Under the pieces are notes generated by a model, which worked only from the letters and a program-made list of their open reading frames with translations, was not told where the DNA came from and did no database searches. A stretch of 14,593 nt of DNA from CAZOKO01 sp964580455 (lineage in GTDB: Bacteria; Desulfobacterota; WTBG01): assembly GCA_964580455.1 (NCBI GenBank), contig CAZOKO010000070.1, positions 1 through 14,593 of the forward strand, written 5' to 3'. This document shows positions 1-6,743 of the stretch, piece after piece. How positions within the stretch are numbered: the first letter of the stretch is position 1; each line of letters begins with the position of its first letter. A program made the position numbers and the translations under genes.

Positions 1-53
1 AATTTGCTTTTTTATAATGCGGGGGTTAAATGATTGGTTTTAAAGGAAGTTTT

Positions 54-206
54 ATGGAAATTATTTTGAGTTGCGGAATTGCTGTTCTGCTGCTTGTAAT
101 TCAACTTTTTATAGTCCAGCAAAAAGCCAAATTCCCCTCTTTTTTAATTCTCCCCTCAGGAAAAGGGGGGTTAGGGGGGATTTTAAAAGCTTTATTTTTA
201 ATCTAA
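54..206 (+). CDS. Short hydrophobic ORF, possibly a gene fragment
   Basis: This is a 50-codon ORF opening with ATG at 54 behind AAAGGAAG, which is well spaced as a ribosome binding site. An in-frame ATG at 30 would add eight residues. Residues 3-20 are strongly hydrophobic (ILSCGIAVLLLVIQLFIV) and would make one membrane helix, followed by QQKAK. From about residue 27 the frame runs into a C-rich/G-rich repeat, so the tail (SGKGGLGGILK) is probably not original coding sequence. The picture fits either the first 25 codons of a truncated membrane protein or a small membrane peptide. I do not recognise a family. Confidence 0.3.
   Translation: MEIILSCGIAVLLLVIQLFIVQQKAKFPSFLILPSGKGGLGGILKALFLI
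129..184. repeat. Imperfect C-rich/G-rich inverted repeat
   Basis: A left arm with two CCCCTC blocks faces a right arm with GGGGGGTTAGGGGGG, so transcripts could fold into an imperfect hairpin. AAAGGGGGGTTAGGGGGGATT-type strings are common intergenic repeats in many environmental genomes (recalled, not searched). There is no clean T-tract on the + side, so I do not call it a terminator. Confidence 0.45.
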
Positions 207-251
207 AATCTGTATAGTATTCTCAAAATGCCTTAACATAGAAAGGAATCT

Positions 252-1061
252 ATGATTAAAAAGAAGATAGCAAACGCAACCTACCTGCTTTCCACCAACT
301 TCTCTAACCATAAAAAACTCTTTCACGCTATCTCCACAAGGCATGGTGGTGTTAGCAGTAACAACTATGAAAGCCTCAACCTATCTTTTCAGGTTGGTGA
401 TGAAGACAACAAAGTAATAAAAAACCATCAGATCTTAAGCCACGCATTGGAATTCGATCTCAGTTCGCTGGTAACCTGTCAGCAGATTCATCAAAACAAC
501 TTTGCCCGTGTGGATGGAAGCCACCTCAAAAAAGAGTGTTTTCTTCCCCAAAATGCTATTCCGAAAACAGACGCTTTAGTTACCGACGTCCCTGGCATCA
601 CCCTCATGACAAGATATGCGGATTGTGTTCCGCTACTTTTCTACGACCCCAAAACACATACAGTAGCTATAACTCATGCAGGGTGGAAAGGAACACTGGC
701 ACACATCGGACAAAAGACAGTTGAGGCTTTAGTTAACCATTATCATTGCCAGCCTCAAAACATACTGGCGGCAATAGGCCCCTCCATCGGTCCCTGTTGC
801 TACCAGATCAACAACACAATGGCAGACCAGGCAACAAAGCAACTTCCTCGGGCTCAGGGATATTTCAGGGAATCTCCAAATGGCAGTCTATACTTCAACC
901 TGTGGCAGGCAAATAAGAAGCAGCTTCAAAGTGCAGGAATAAAAGAATCAAATATTTGTTGTGCTGACCTTTGTACCTCCTGCAACTTTGACCTGTTTTT
1001 CTCTTACAGGAAGGGAAAGAAAGTAACGGGTAGATTTGCTGCCTTAATTGGACTTCGTTAA
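252..1061 (+). CDS. pgeF: Peptidoglycan editing factor PgeF (YfiH, laccase-domain/DUF152)
   Basis: The 269-aa product matches the full-length multicopper-oxidase-like YfiH family. In E. coli this family is linked to removal of mis-incorporated amino acids from cell-wall precursors; some members have been described as purine nucleosidases or polyphenol oxidases. Family hallmarks are present: ISTRHGGVS (27-35), QQIH with H80, RYADCVPLLFYDP with C125 (121-133), THAGWKGT with H142 (141-148) and AAIGPSIGPCCY (173-184). H80, C125 and H142 correspond to the conserved metal-binding triad. There is no signal peptide, so the protein is cytoplasmic. ATG at 252 follows AGAAAGGA at good spacing. The gene stands alone on the + strand, with a palindromic repeat 33 nt after its stop. 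A weak -10-like TATAGT lies at 213-218. Family assignment is secure; the physiological substrate is known only by homology. Confidence 0.93.
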   Translation: MIKKKIANATYLLSTNFSNHKKLFHAISTRHGGVSSNNYESLNLSFQVGDEDNKVIKNHQILSHALEFDLSSLVTCQQIHQNNFARVDGSHLKKECFLPQNAIPKTDALVTDVPGITLMTRYADCVPLLFYDPKTHTVAITHAGWKGTLAHIGQKTVEALVNHYHCQPQNILAAIGPSIGPCCYQINNTMADQATKQLPRAQGYFRESPNGSLYFNLWQANKKQLQSAGIKESNICCADLCTSCNFDLFFSYRKGKKVTGRFAALIGLR

Positions 1062-1093
1062 TAAAGCTGGATTCAATCCATTACTCCATCATT

Positions 1094-1193
1094 TTCACCC
1101 CGTTAAATGATATCTTTTAAATGTCCATAAACTCTAAAACAATCTGAAGAAGACAACAAAGTGTTTTCCTGTAAAGAATTTATTTAACGGGGC
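1094..1193. repeat. CCCCGTTA-ended palindromic element, copy A
   Basis: A roughly 100-nt block just after pgeF is bounded by a perfect 11-nt inverted repeat, CCCCGTTAAAT at 1098-1108 and ATTTAACGGGG at 1182-1192. It begins TTCACCCCGTTA like the copies at 3920 and 6039. Its right arm (TTTTCCTGTAAAGAAT before the end repeat) resembles the right arm of the 3920 copy. It holds no ORF. Confidence 0.7.
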
Positions 1194-1328
1194 AGGCTAT
1201 TCCCTGGCCCAGACCGCACCTTATTGGAATAAGCCTTGAATCTTCTATTACAGAATATCAACAGCAGCAAAGGCACTCTACAAGTCGCACCAGGGCAGGC
1301 CAGTTGTGAGCGCAGCGAACTATGTTCA
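1194..1328. other. Gene-free spacer between pgeF and nadB
   Basis: This stretch follows repeat copy A and reaches the nadB stop codon. I see no convincing coding sequence. It contains GAGCGCAGCGAAC near 1308-1320, a string type common in dispersed bacterial repeats. No clear terminator is visible for either convergent neighbour. Confidence 0.4.
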
Positions 1329-2936
1329 TTACTTCTTTCTTTCCACTATAGTATCTTTCCTGAAATGCTTATCATCCTTCTCCAGATAATCCAAAGTATA
1401 ATGGAGCCCTCGGCTCTCTTTTCTTCTTAAGGCACATGTAATAATTAATTCAGATACCATGGCAATGTTTCTCAACTCTATAAGGTCTCCGGTAAGAATA
1501 AAATCCCAGTAGTATTCGGTAATCTCCTTTTGCAAAAGATCAATTCTTCTTTTTGCCCTGGCCAGCCTTTTATTGGATCGTACAATCCCCACATAATGCC
1601 ACATCATCCTTCTAATCTCATCCCAGTTGTGAGAAACCACTATCGATTCATCAATATCCACTGCCTTTCCTGGATCCCATGGTTTGACTGAAGGGAAAGA
1701 AAATCCCTTTTCCTTCAATTCTGCTATAGATTTTTGAGCACTCCTGTGAGCAAGCACCAGGGCTTCCAGCAATGAATTACTCGCCAAACGATTTGCACCA
1801 TGAAGACCTGTACAAGCTACCTCTCCACAGGCATACAACCTTTTAATAGTTGTCTCTCCCTGCAGGTCAGTAACCACCCCGCCACATATATAGTGAGCTG
1901 CCGGAACTACAGGAACTGGTGTTATCGACATATCAACGCCAAGCGAAATACACTTATCATAGATATTAGGAAACCTTCTTTTAAGAAAAGACTTGCTCTT
2001 ATGAGTCATGTCGAGCAGAACATGTTCTGCTCCACTTTTTTTCAGTTCAATGTCAATTGCCCTTGCCACTATATCTCTTGGTGCAAGGCTTTTTAAAGGA
2101 TGGTATTTTTCCATAAAGGAAGCTCCATCACTTAACTTCAAAGTTCCTCCTTCTCCTCTCAACGCCTCAGAAATCAAAAAATTCTTGGCTTGCGGATGAT
2201 AAAGGCAGGTAGGATGAAACTGAATAAATTCCATGTTGGATATCCTGGCACCGGTCCGATAGGCCATAGCTACTCCATCTCCAGTTGAAATATCCGGATT
2301 ACTGGTAAAGATATAAACCTTACCTGCCCCCCCCGTAGCTAATAGTGTAACCCTGGAAATGAAGGTATGAATTTCCTTTGTCCTCCTGTCCAGTACATAT
2401 GCACCATAACAGACATCTCCATCACTTCTTCTCCCCCTTACTTTTGACTCAGTTATCAGGTTAATGGCAAAGAAATTCTCATGAATCTTAATATTCTGCT
2501 GAGATTCCACCTGTTTTACCAGGACTCTCTCCACCTCACGACCTGTAAGGTCTTGAGCATGAACAATTCTCCTTTTGCTGTGCCCCCCTTCCCTTCCCAG
2601 ATCATAGGAATCTCCTTTCTCACTACTATTCTTAGAAAAATTAACTCCCCACTCAATCAGCTCTTTTATTCTTGAAGGGCCATCTTTAACCACACTCTCC
2701 ACAGCTTTGGGGTGGGAGAGACCATCTCCAACAGTAAGGGTATCAGCAATATGTGAATCAAAAGAATCATCTGTGCCCAAAACAGAAGCTATCCCCCCCT
2801 GTGCATAGTTAGTGCTGGATTCAATCTTCTCCTTCTTGGTAACTATAGCTACAGAACCAAAATTGCACACCTTTAGTGCAAAGCTCAAACCAGCAATCCC
2901 ACTGCCCAGTATTAAAAAATCAGTTTTAATTTCCAT
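1329..2936 (-). CDS. nadB: L-aspartate oxidase NadB
   Basis: This 535-aa flavoprotein has the usual NadB length. It oxidises L-aspartate to iminoaspartate, the first step of de novo NAD synthesis; in anaerobes fumarate or another acceptor replaces O2. Visible features: N-terminal FAD Rossmann motif LGSGIAGLSFA (from residue 10), the family signature NYAQGGIASVLG, GREGGHSKRRIVHAQD, LLATGGAGKVY, the substrate-site blocks MEFIQFHPTCLYHP and EALRGEGG, LAPRDIVARAID, and the C-terminal FAD loop YACGEVACTGLHGANRLASN. The ATG at 2936 follows GAGGGG with about 6 nt spacing. No nadA or nadC lies in the window. It is 131 nt downstream of queE on the same strand, so cotranscription is possible but not shown. 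A run of eight G on the coding strand (2327-2334) lies inside the TGGAGK codons. Confidence 0.96.
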   Translation of the reverse strand: MEIKTDFLILGSGIAGLSFALKVCNFGSVAIVTKKEKIESSTNYAQGGIASVLGTDDSFDSHIADTLTVGDGLSHPKAVESVVKDGPSRIKELIEWGVNFSKNSSEKGDSYDLGREGGHSKRRIVHAQDLTGREVERVLVKQVESQQNIKIHENFFAINLITESKVRGRRSDGDVCYGAYVLDRRTKEIHTFISRVTLLATGGAGKVYIFTSNPDISTGDGVAMAYRTGARISNMEFIQFHPTCLYHPQAKNFLISEALRGEGGTLKLSDGASFMEKYHPLKSLAPRDIVARAIDIELKKSGAEHVLLDMTHKSKSFLKRRFPNIYDKCISLGVDMSITPVPVVPAAHYICGGVVTDLQGETTIKRLYACGEVACTGLHGANRLASNSLLEALVLAHRSAQKSIAELKEKGFSFPSVKPWDPGKAVDIDESIVVSHNWDEIRRMMWHYVGIVRSNKRLARAKRRIDLLQKEITEYYWDFILTGDLIELRNIAMVSELIITCALRRKESRGLHYTLDYLEKDDKHFRKDTIVERKK

Positions 2937-2951
2937 GGGTACCCCTCAGAA

Positions 2952-2999
2952 TCAGGCCACAGATTTCCAGGTTTTTAAACCTTCAATCTCCCAATTCAT
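2952..2999 (-). pseudogene. Possible N-terminal relic of a four-helix-bundle (23S IVS-type) protein
   Basis: A 15-codon frame between queE and nadB reads MNWEIEGLKTWKSVA and stops. The EGLKTWKSVA part resembles the opening of four-helix-bundle proteins related to the 23S rRNA intervening-sequence protein (F-E-x-L-x-V-W-K-x-A). No further matching sequence follows, because nadB begins 15 nt later. This may be chance. A small palindrome, AGGTTTTTAAACCT at 2969-2982, lies inside it and could equally be a protein-binding site upstream of nadB. Confidence 0.2.
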
Positions 3000-3067
3000 A
3001 AATCTTTCAGTTCTTACTCAAACCAAAATCAAGAGACTTCCTGTCCCCTGAACCCTACCCCCTATAA

Positions 3068-3703
3068 TTAAATTCCACGATCCAAATCAGGCCATATAAC
3101 TTTATGAAGTTGCAATTGCAACCTCACAGGCAACCTTTCTTCTAAAATCCAGCCCGCTACGTCTTTAGCTTCCAGTCTTGATAAAACAGGTGAGATCAAC
3201 ACCTTACACTTCTCAATAAGTCCGTATGTATCAATGATTCCTTTTGCCCAATCAAAATCTCCTTTATCACTAATAACGAATTTAACTTCATCTTTTCCGG
3301 TCAGATAATTAACATTAGAAAAATCCATTTTTTCAGACATACCACTGCCTGGACATTTAATATCCACAATTTTCATAACCCTGCTGTCTAATTTTTTAAG
3401 GGTCAAACTGCCGTTGGTTTCAAGCAAAACAGTATATCCTTCTTCAAGCAAAAGGTTAATAAGCAAATAACATTCTTCCTGTAATAAAGGCTCACCTCCT
3501 GTGAGCTCAACTAAAGAGATTCCTGATTCTCTCACCTTGTCCATAATCTGATCCAGATCCAACTCTTCTCCACCCTCCAAAGCATAAGGAGTATCACAAT
3601 ATTTGCATCGGAGATTGCATCCGGTCATACGAATAAAGGTACACGGCAATCCACAAAAAGTTGACTCCCCCTGAATACTGGTAAATATCTCTGTAACTTT
3701 CAT
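3068..3703 (-). CDS. queE: 7-carboxy-7-deazaguanine synthase QueE (radical SAM)
   Basis: The 211-aa radical SAM enzyme contracts 6-carboxytetrahydropterin to 7-carboxy-7-deazaguanine, on the route to queuosine in tRNA. It opens with the QueE signature VTEIFTSIQGEST and has the cluster motif C29-x3-C33-x2-C36 (CNLRCKYCDT), the typical short-spaced QueE form. It also carries TGGEPLLQ for SAM binding, ETNGS, VDIKCPGSG and EVKFVI. The length is normal for the short QueE class. ATG at 3703 sits downstream of AAGG at a slightly long spacing. No other queuosine genes (queC, queD, queF) are in the window, so the pathway is split in this genome. nadB follows on the same strand after 131 nt. Confidence 0.94.
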   Translation of the reverse strand: MKVTEIFTSIQGESTFCGLPCTFIRMTGCNLRCKYCDTPYALEGGEELDLDQIMDKVRESGISLVELTGGEPLLQEECYLLINLLLEEGYTVLLETNGSLTLKKLDSRVMKIVDIKCPGSGMSEKMDFSNVNYLTGKDEVKFVISDKGDFDWAKGIIDTYGLIEKCKVLISPVLSRLEAKDVAGWILEERLPVRLQLQLHKVIWPDLDRGI

Positions 3704-3724
3704 CTCTTAACCTTACTACATCTT

Positions 3725-3776
3725 ACCGCAAAGGACGCTGAGCACGCAGAGAATAGTACTCTGCGCTCTCTGCGGT
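3725..3776. repeat. GC-rich dispersed palindrome
   Basis: ACCGCA (3725-3730) pairs with TGCGGT (3771-3776), and CGCAGAG (3745-3751) pairs with CTCTGCG (3759-3765) around a 7-nt loop. Strings of this kind (ACCGCAGAGGACGCAGAG and its complement) are common intergenic repeats in environmental genomes, from memory. There is no T-tract after it on either strand, so a terminator role is unlikely. Confidence 0.6.
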
Positions 3777-3919
3777 GAACAATTACAAAAACCATGATAA
3801 AATTACCCCCATGAGTTATTTAAGTCAAGAAAAACCATCAGTCGCCCTGCTACTCATCTTATTATTGCCTGAACCTACAATTTCTGATAGACTTCACTTC
3901 TTATAGAATGTCATCAGCG

Positions 3920-4059
3920 TTCACCCCGTTAGAGATAGGAAATGTTTCAGATGGTTTGTAAGCTACCATTTTCATATTTTGATTGCCTGTAGAAATTCAC
4001 TTTTATTATTTGTTCCCTAAACATTTCCGTAAATATAATTGATATTTCTAACGGTGTAA
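3920..4059. repeat. CCCCGTTA-ended palindromic element, copy B
   Basis: This is a 140-nt element ending 38 nt upstream of prmA. The left end TTCACCCCGTTAGAGATA is mirrored at the right end (TATTTCTAACGGTGTAA), with 12 of 14 positions matching. A second perfect 10-nt inverted pair, GGAAATGTTT (3938-3947) and AAACATTTCC (4019-4028), lies just inside. The right arm carries TATAAT at 4034-4039, with a weak TTGTTC 18 nt upstream, so this element may supply the prmA promoter. Confidence 0.7.
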
Positions 4060-4097
4060 ATCTACGTCCTAAAATAAAGCCTTTATACACTTTAATC

Positions 4098-5057
4098 ATG
4101 AAAAACAAGATGCCTACAAGTAATACTTCATCATCTAAAGAACAATGGTTAGAAATCTCTATAGAAATAGATCAGTACCTGCATGACGCCCTGGCTAATT
4201 TCTTAATTGAGCTTGAATCAAACGGGGTAATTGTAGATGAAGATATCCCGGATCCATTATCCGGAAAAGTCAAAACAGGCAGGGAAGGCTGTAAACTCAT
4301 CAGTGCTTATCTAAAAAAAGATGATCATTTAAAGCACAAGATAGATTCTCTTAACCTTTACCTGAAGTCTTTGACTAAACTTCACTCCCTTAAAGATCCC
4401 CCCAAGTCAAAGTTAAAAATTATCTGTGAGGAAGATTGGAACAAGAAATGGCAAAAGTTTTTTACCACCACTAGGATAGGCAAGCATATTATTGTAAAAC
4501 CTTCCTGGGAACTATTCTTTCCAGAAGAAAAGGATATTATCATTGAAATAGACCCGGGGATGGCTTTTGGTACAGGAACCCACGCTACTACCAGAATGTG
4601 TCTTGAAGCAATAGAAAATCTCATTTTATATAGTAGCAAACCAGCTCGCTCCATGCTGGACGTTGGCATTGGTTCCGGCATTCTGAGCATCGCCGCTGCA
4701 AAAATGGGTATTAAAAGAATAATAGGAATTGATATAGATCCTATTGCCCTGAGTTACGCCAATAAAAACATAGATAAAAACCATGTTGCTGACAGGATTG
4801 ATGCACGAGAAGTCTCTCTTAATAAATTAAAAGGAAGGTTTGATTTAGTAGTAGCCAACATTCTTACTGATATACTCATTAAACTTCGCAAAGACATTTA
4901 CAACCATCTTAACAATAACGGCATCCTCATCCTTTCAGGAATACTGACCGAAAACAAATCAAAAATAAGGAAAATATTTGCATCAGAGAAATTATCACTG
5001 ATAGATTCTAACAAAGATACAGATTGGACATGCCTGGTTTTTCAAAAGCGCCTTTAA
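4098..5057 (+). CDS. prmA: Ribosomal protein L11 methyltransferase PrmA
   Basis: The 319-aa product has the two-part PrmA layout. An N-terminal substrate-recognition domain (about 17-110, starting WLEISIEI) is followed by a linker with EEDWNKKWQKFF (111-122) and a class I SAM methyltransferase domain. Diagnostic motifs are IDPGMAFGTGTHATT (151-165), the SAM loop LDVGIGSGILSIAA (187-200), the acidic GIDIDP (210-215) and VANIL (252-256), the family's NIL-type catalytic block. The enzyme trimethylates amino groups of ribosomal protein L11. ATG at 4098 lacks a clear Shine-Dalgarno sequence; M5 is an alternative. The gene is monocistronic, preceded by palindromic element B, which carries a possible -10 box. 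The next gene is 322 nt away. Identity is secure; the exact start is less so. Confidence 0.94.
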   Translation: MKNKMPTSNTSSSKEQWLEISIEIDQYLHDALANFLIELESNGVIVDEDIPDPLSGKVKTGREGCKLISAYLKKDDHLKHKIDSLNLYLKSLTKLHSLKDPPKSKLKIICEEDWNKKWQKFFTTTRIGKHIIVKPSWELFFPEEKDIIIEIDPGMAFGTGTHATTRMCLEAIENLILYSSKPARSMLDVGIGSGILSIAAAKMGIKRIIGIDIDPIALSYANKNIDKNHVADRIDAREVSLNKLKGRFDLVVANILTDILIKLRKDIYNHLNNNGILILSGILTENKSKIRKIFASEKLSLIDSNKDTDWTCLVFQKRL

Positions 5058-5379
5058 AATATCAATCCTCCCCTTTTTCTCAATCCAACTGAGTAAATAA
5101 ATAAAAAAATAGTGGCATGATTACGAAGGTGTGGTATATCTTTAAAATCAGATACTGGATACTAGATGATAAGATAAAGAGATCTCAAATAAATTGCTCG
5201 AAACAAGCTCCACAATTATCCACACGACTGCAAAACGAGATTGCTTCACTTCGTTCGCAATGACAGTTTGGTACTACTATGCAAACTATTAAATGCCTTG
5301 AATCTCACTGCACAATTACACTTCACTTGGTAAATTACTGCCAACAATAAAAAGAAATCCGCCATTGAGAGGGAAGCAA
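5058..5379. other. Gene-free spacer with a dispersed short palindrome
   Basis: I see no ORF or RNA gene here. Within it, 5236-5266 (CGAGATTGCTTCACTTCGTT, then CGCAATGACAG) is a short REP-like sequence in which ATTGC faces GCAAT across a C/T-rich loop. This string type recurs in intergenic DNA of many bacteria. The rest is AT-rich and unremarkable. Confidence 0.4.
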
Positions 5380-5634
5380 ATGAAGAAAGTTATGGAAGAA
5401 TTAAACAGGGCTATGCGCTATCAAAAAAGGGGGGCTTCTAAACCTCCCCAGCAATTTGAAGAACTTGAAGCTACAACGCTATTTTGCTTGAAATGTAAAA
5501 AGGCAGTCCCTGTAAGAAAGAAGTTGCTCCTTGCTCTTCCAGATGGAGATAAGTATGATTATTTATGTACACAGTGTGGATCACCCATTGGAAGCAAAAC
5601 CACAAAAGAGGATACCCTATCCAACTCGTTATAA
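5380..5634 (+). CDS. Small zinc-ribbon-like protein of unknown function
   Basis: This is an 84-aa protein with two CxxC knuckles, C36-LK-C39 and C63-TQ-C66, separated by 23 residues. The arrangement is typical of a zinc ribbon (FCLKCKKAVPV ... YLCTQCGSPIG). The first 30 residues are charged and likely helical (MKKVMEELNRAMRYQKRG). No signal peptide or membrane segment is seen. I chose ATG at 5380 because GAGAGGG lies 6 nt upstream; an in-frame TTG at 5365 would add five residues but has no ribosome binding site. The gene converges on the 103-aa CxxC protein with only 51 nt between the stops. I do not recognise a named family. Confidence 0.7.
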   Translation: MKKVMEELNRAMRYQKRGASKPPQQFEELEATTLFCLKCKKAVPVRKKLLLALPDGDKYDYLCTQCGSPIGSKTTKEDTLSNSL

Positions 5635-5685
5635 AATAATAATCCGGGATAGAGTTTTATTCCATGGATAAAAAAATAAGGCAGG

Positions 5686-5997
5686 TTAGTGATACAAATG
5701 CCCAAAGTCTTTTTTACAAGAGAAACCTTCCTCCCCACTATTGATAAGTTCCCTGGCAAACTTCTTTTTACAGTGCATGCACAGATAGGCTGAAAGCTCC
5801 TGATAAACATCATCCTCTAATTCCTGAGGATCTACATCTTCCATTTCATTGAGTAGCTCCCCTGTTTCCTCCGGTGGATCTCCTTCAGAGCAAGGAATAA
5901 AACCATCAAAGTCAGAAACTATTTCTATGTGAACAATATATTTTAAACTTCCGTCAGGAAGTACTTGTCCACAAAGGGCACATAATTTATCTGTCAT
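5686..5997 (-). CDS. Small acidic CxxC protein of unknown function
   Basis: This 103-aa protein has an N-terminal knuckle C6-AL-C9 (KLCALCG), a single C36, a very acidic middle (about 37-68, SEGDPPEETG through DPQELEDDVY) and a second knuckle C73-MH-C76 followed by basic KKKFARE. Four Cys in two pairs suggest one zinc site. ATG at 5997 is preferred because GAGGTGA stands 6-7 nt upstream; an in-frame GTG at 6006 overlaps that ribosome binding site. Palindromic element C begins 42 nt upstream, so any promoter must lie in or next to that element. The gene is convergent with the 84-aa zinc-ribbon protein. I recall similar uncharacterised proteins from anaerobes but cannot name a family. Confidence 0.7.
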   Translation of the reverse strand: MTDKLCALCGQVLPDGSLKYIVHIEIVSDFDGFIPCSEGDPPEETGELLNEMEDVDPQELEDDVYQELSAYLCMHCKKKFARELINSGEEGFSCKKDFGHLYH

Positions 5998-6038
5998 TTC
6001 ATTCACCTCATTTGTTGTAAGCCACAGATTTTCGCAGA

Positions 6039-6205
6039 TTCACCCCGTTAGAAATAAACGATAGTAATTGCGATCTATAGCTTTGTGATACAAAGTTATA
6101 GAGTTTGTAAATGGTATAATGTTCCAGCTGGTAACTTGCGGAAACACTTTAGAAAATATAATCCTAAAAATCTTCTGATGCGTTTCCTGTTTCTGACGGG
6201 GAATT
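6039..6205. repeat. CCCCGTTA-ended palindromic element, copy C, with internal hairpin
   Basis: The left end TTCACCCCGTTAGAAATA is mirrored at the right end by TTTCTGACGGGGAATT. Inside, at 6075-6101, CTATAGCTTTGT and ACAAAGTTATAG can pair across a GAT loop (11 of 12 positions by sequence, the twelfth a G-U pair in RNA). TATAAT occurs twice on the + strand (6115-6120 and 6157-6162). No ORF is present. The region up to 6305 adds only GTAAC/CTTG-rich spacer. Confidence 0.7.
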
Positions 6206-6309
6206 AGCGGAAAAACATTCTACCAAAAGCAGCGTGTTATGAGTTTCGTGTCGCAAGTTTCTAATGTTTCGTTATAAGCTATCTTTCAACTTGTAACCCG
6301 TAACTTTGT

Positions 6310-6738
6310 TTACAAATTATATATCTCTTCCCCCAGTGTATGAACCCAGTTTTGTTTAAGAACCTTTTCTGCCTCCTCGGTTTTATCTACACCAAGTATC
6401 ACAATCGCTTGATCACTTACCCTCCCCAAATAAGGATAAAGGTAGTGGACATTAATATTGGCACTCTTAAGGGGTCGAAGTACTGCATTGAGCCCACCGG
6501 GATGGTCAGGGGTCTCTACTGCAAGAACATCCGTCTCTTTTACCGCATAGCCATGGGTCTTCAAAATATTGATTGCCTTTTGGGGATCGTCTACTACAAA
6601 ACGCACCGTACTGATATCAGCAGTGTCAGCAACCGAAATAGCGCGGATATTAACACCTTCATTGCCCATAATTTCGCTGACATTAGAAAGAACTCCAGGT
6701 GCATTTTCTAAACTGATAGAAATTTGTTTAACAAACAT
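6310..6738 (-). CDS. Tandem ACT-domain protein linked to the oxidoreductase operon
   Basis: The 142-aa protein consists almost only of two ACT domains, about residues 4-66 (ISISLENAPGVLSNVSEIMG, then VNIRAISV) and 70-140 (DVLAVETPDHPGGLNAVLRP, then INVHYLYPYL). ACT domains bind amino acids or similar small ligands. Stand-alone tandem forms are often found next to 2-oxoacid:ferredoxin oxidoreductase or acyl-CoA ligase genes. It begins 5 nt after the gamma-subunit stop, behind AGGGG, and is the last gene of the operon. The context suggests it senses an amino acid or 2-oxoacid related to the enzyme's substrate, perhaps as a regulator; that is inference. There is no catalytic or DNA-binding domain. 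No strong terminator is visible after it. Confidence 0.85.
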   Translation of the reverse strand: MFVKQISISLENAPGVLSNVSEIMGNEGVNIRAISVADTADISTVRFVVDDPQKAINILKTHGYAVKETDVLAVETPDHPGGLNAVLRPLKSANINVHYLYPYLGRVSDQAIVILGVDKTEEAEKVLKQNWVHTLGEEIYNL

Positions 6739-6743
6739 GTGAT

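Noticed and set aside
1069..1081. TGGATTCAATCCA palindrome after pgeF as a terminator
   Set aside because: The loop would be one base and no T-tract follows.
4382..4690. 102-codon minus-strand frame inside prmA
   Set aside because: Antisense shadow of the SAM domain; composition and lack of start signals argue against a gene.
5635..5685. Imperfect ATCC/GGAT stem between the convergent small genes as a bidirectional terminator
   Set aside because: The stem is short and interrupted, and the A-run is on the wrong side for the + strand gene. Too weak to call.
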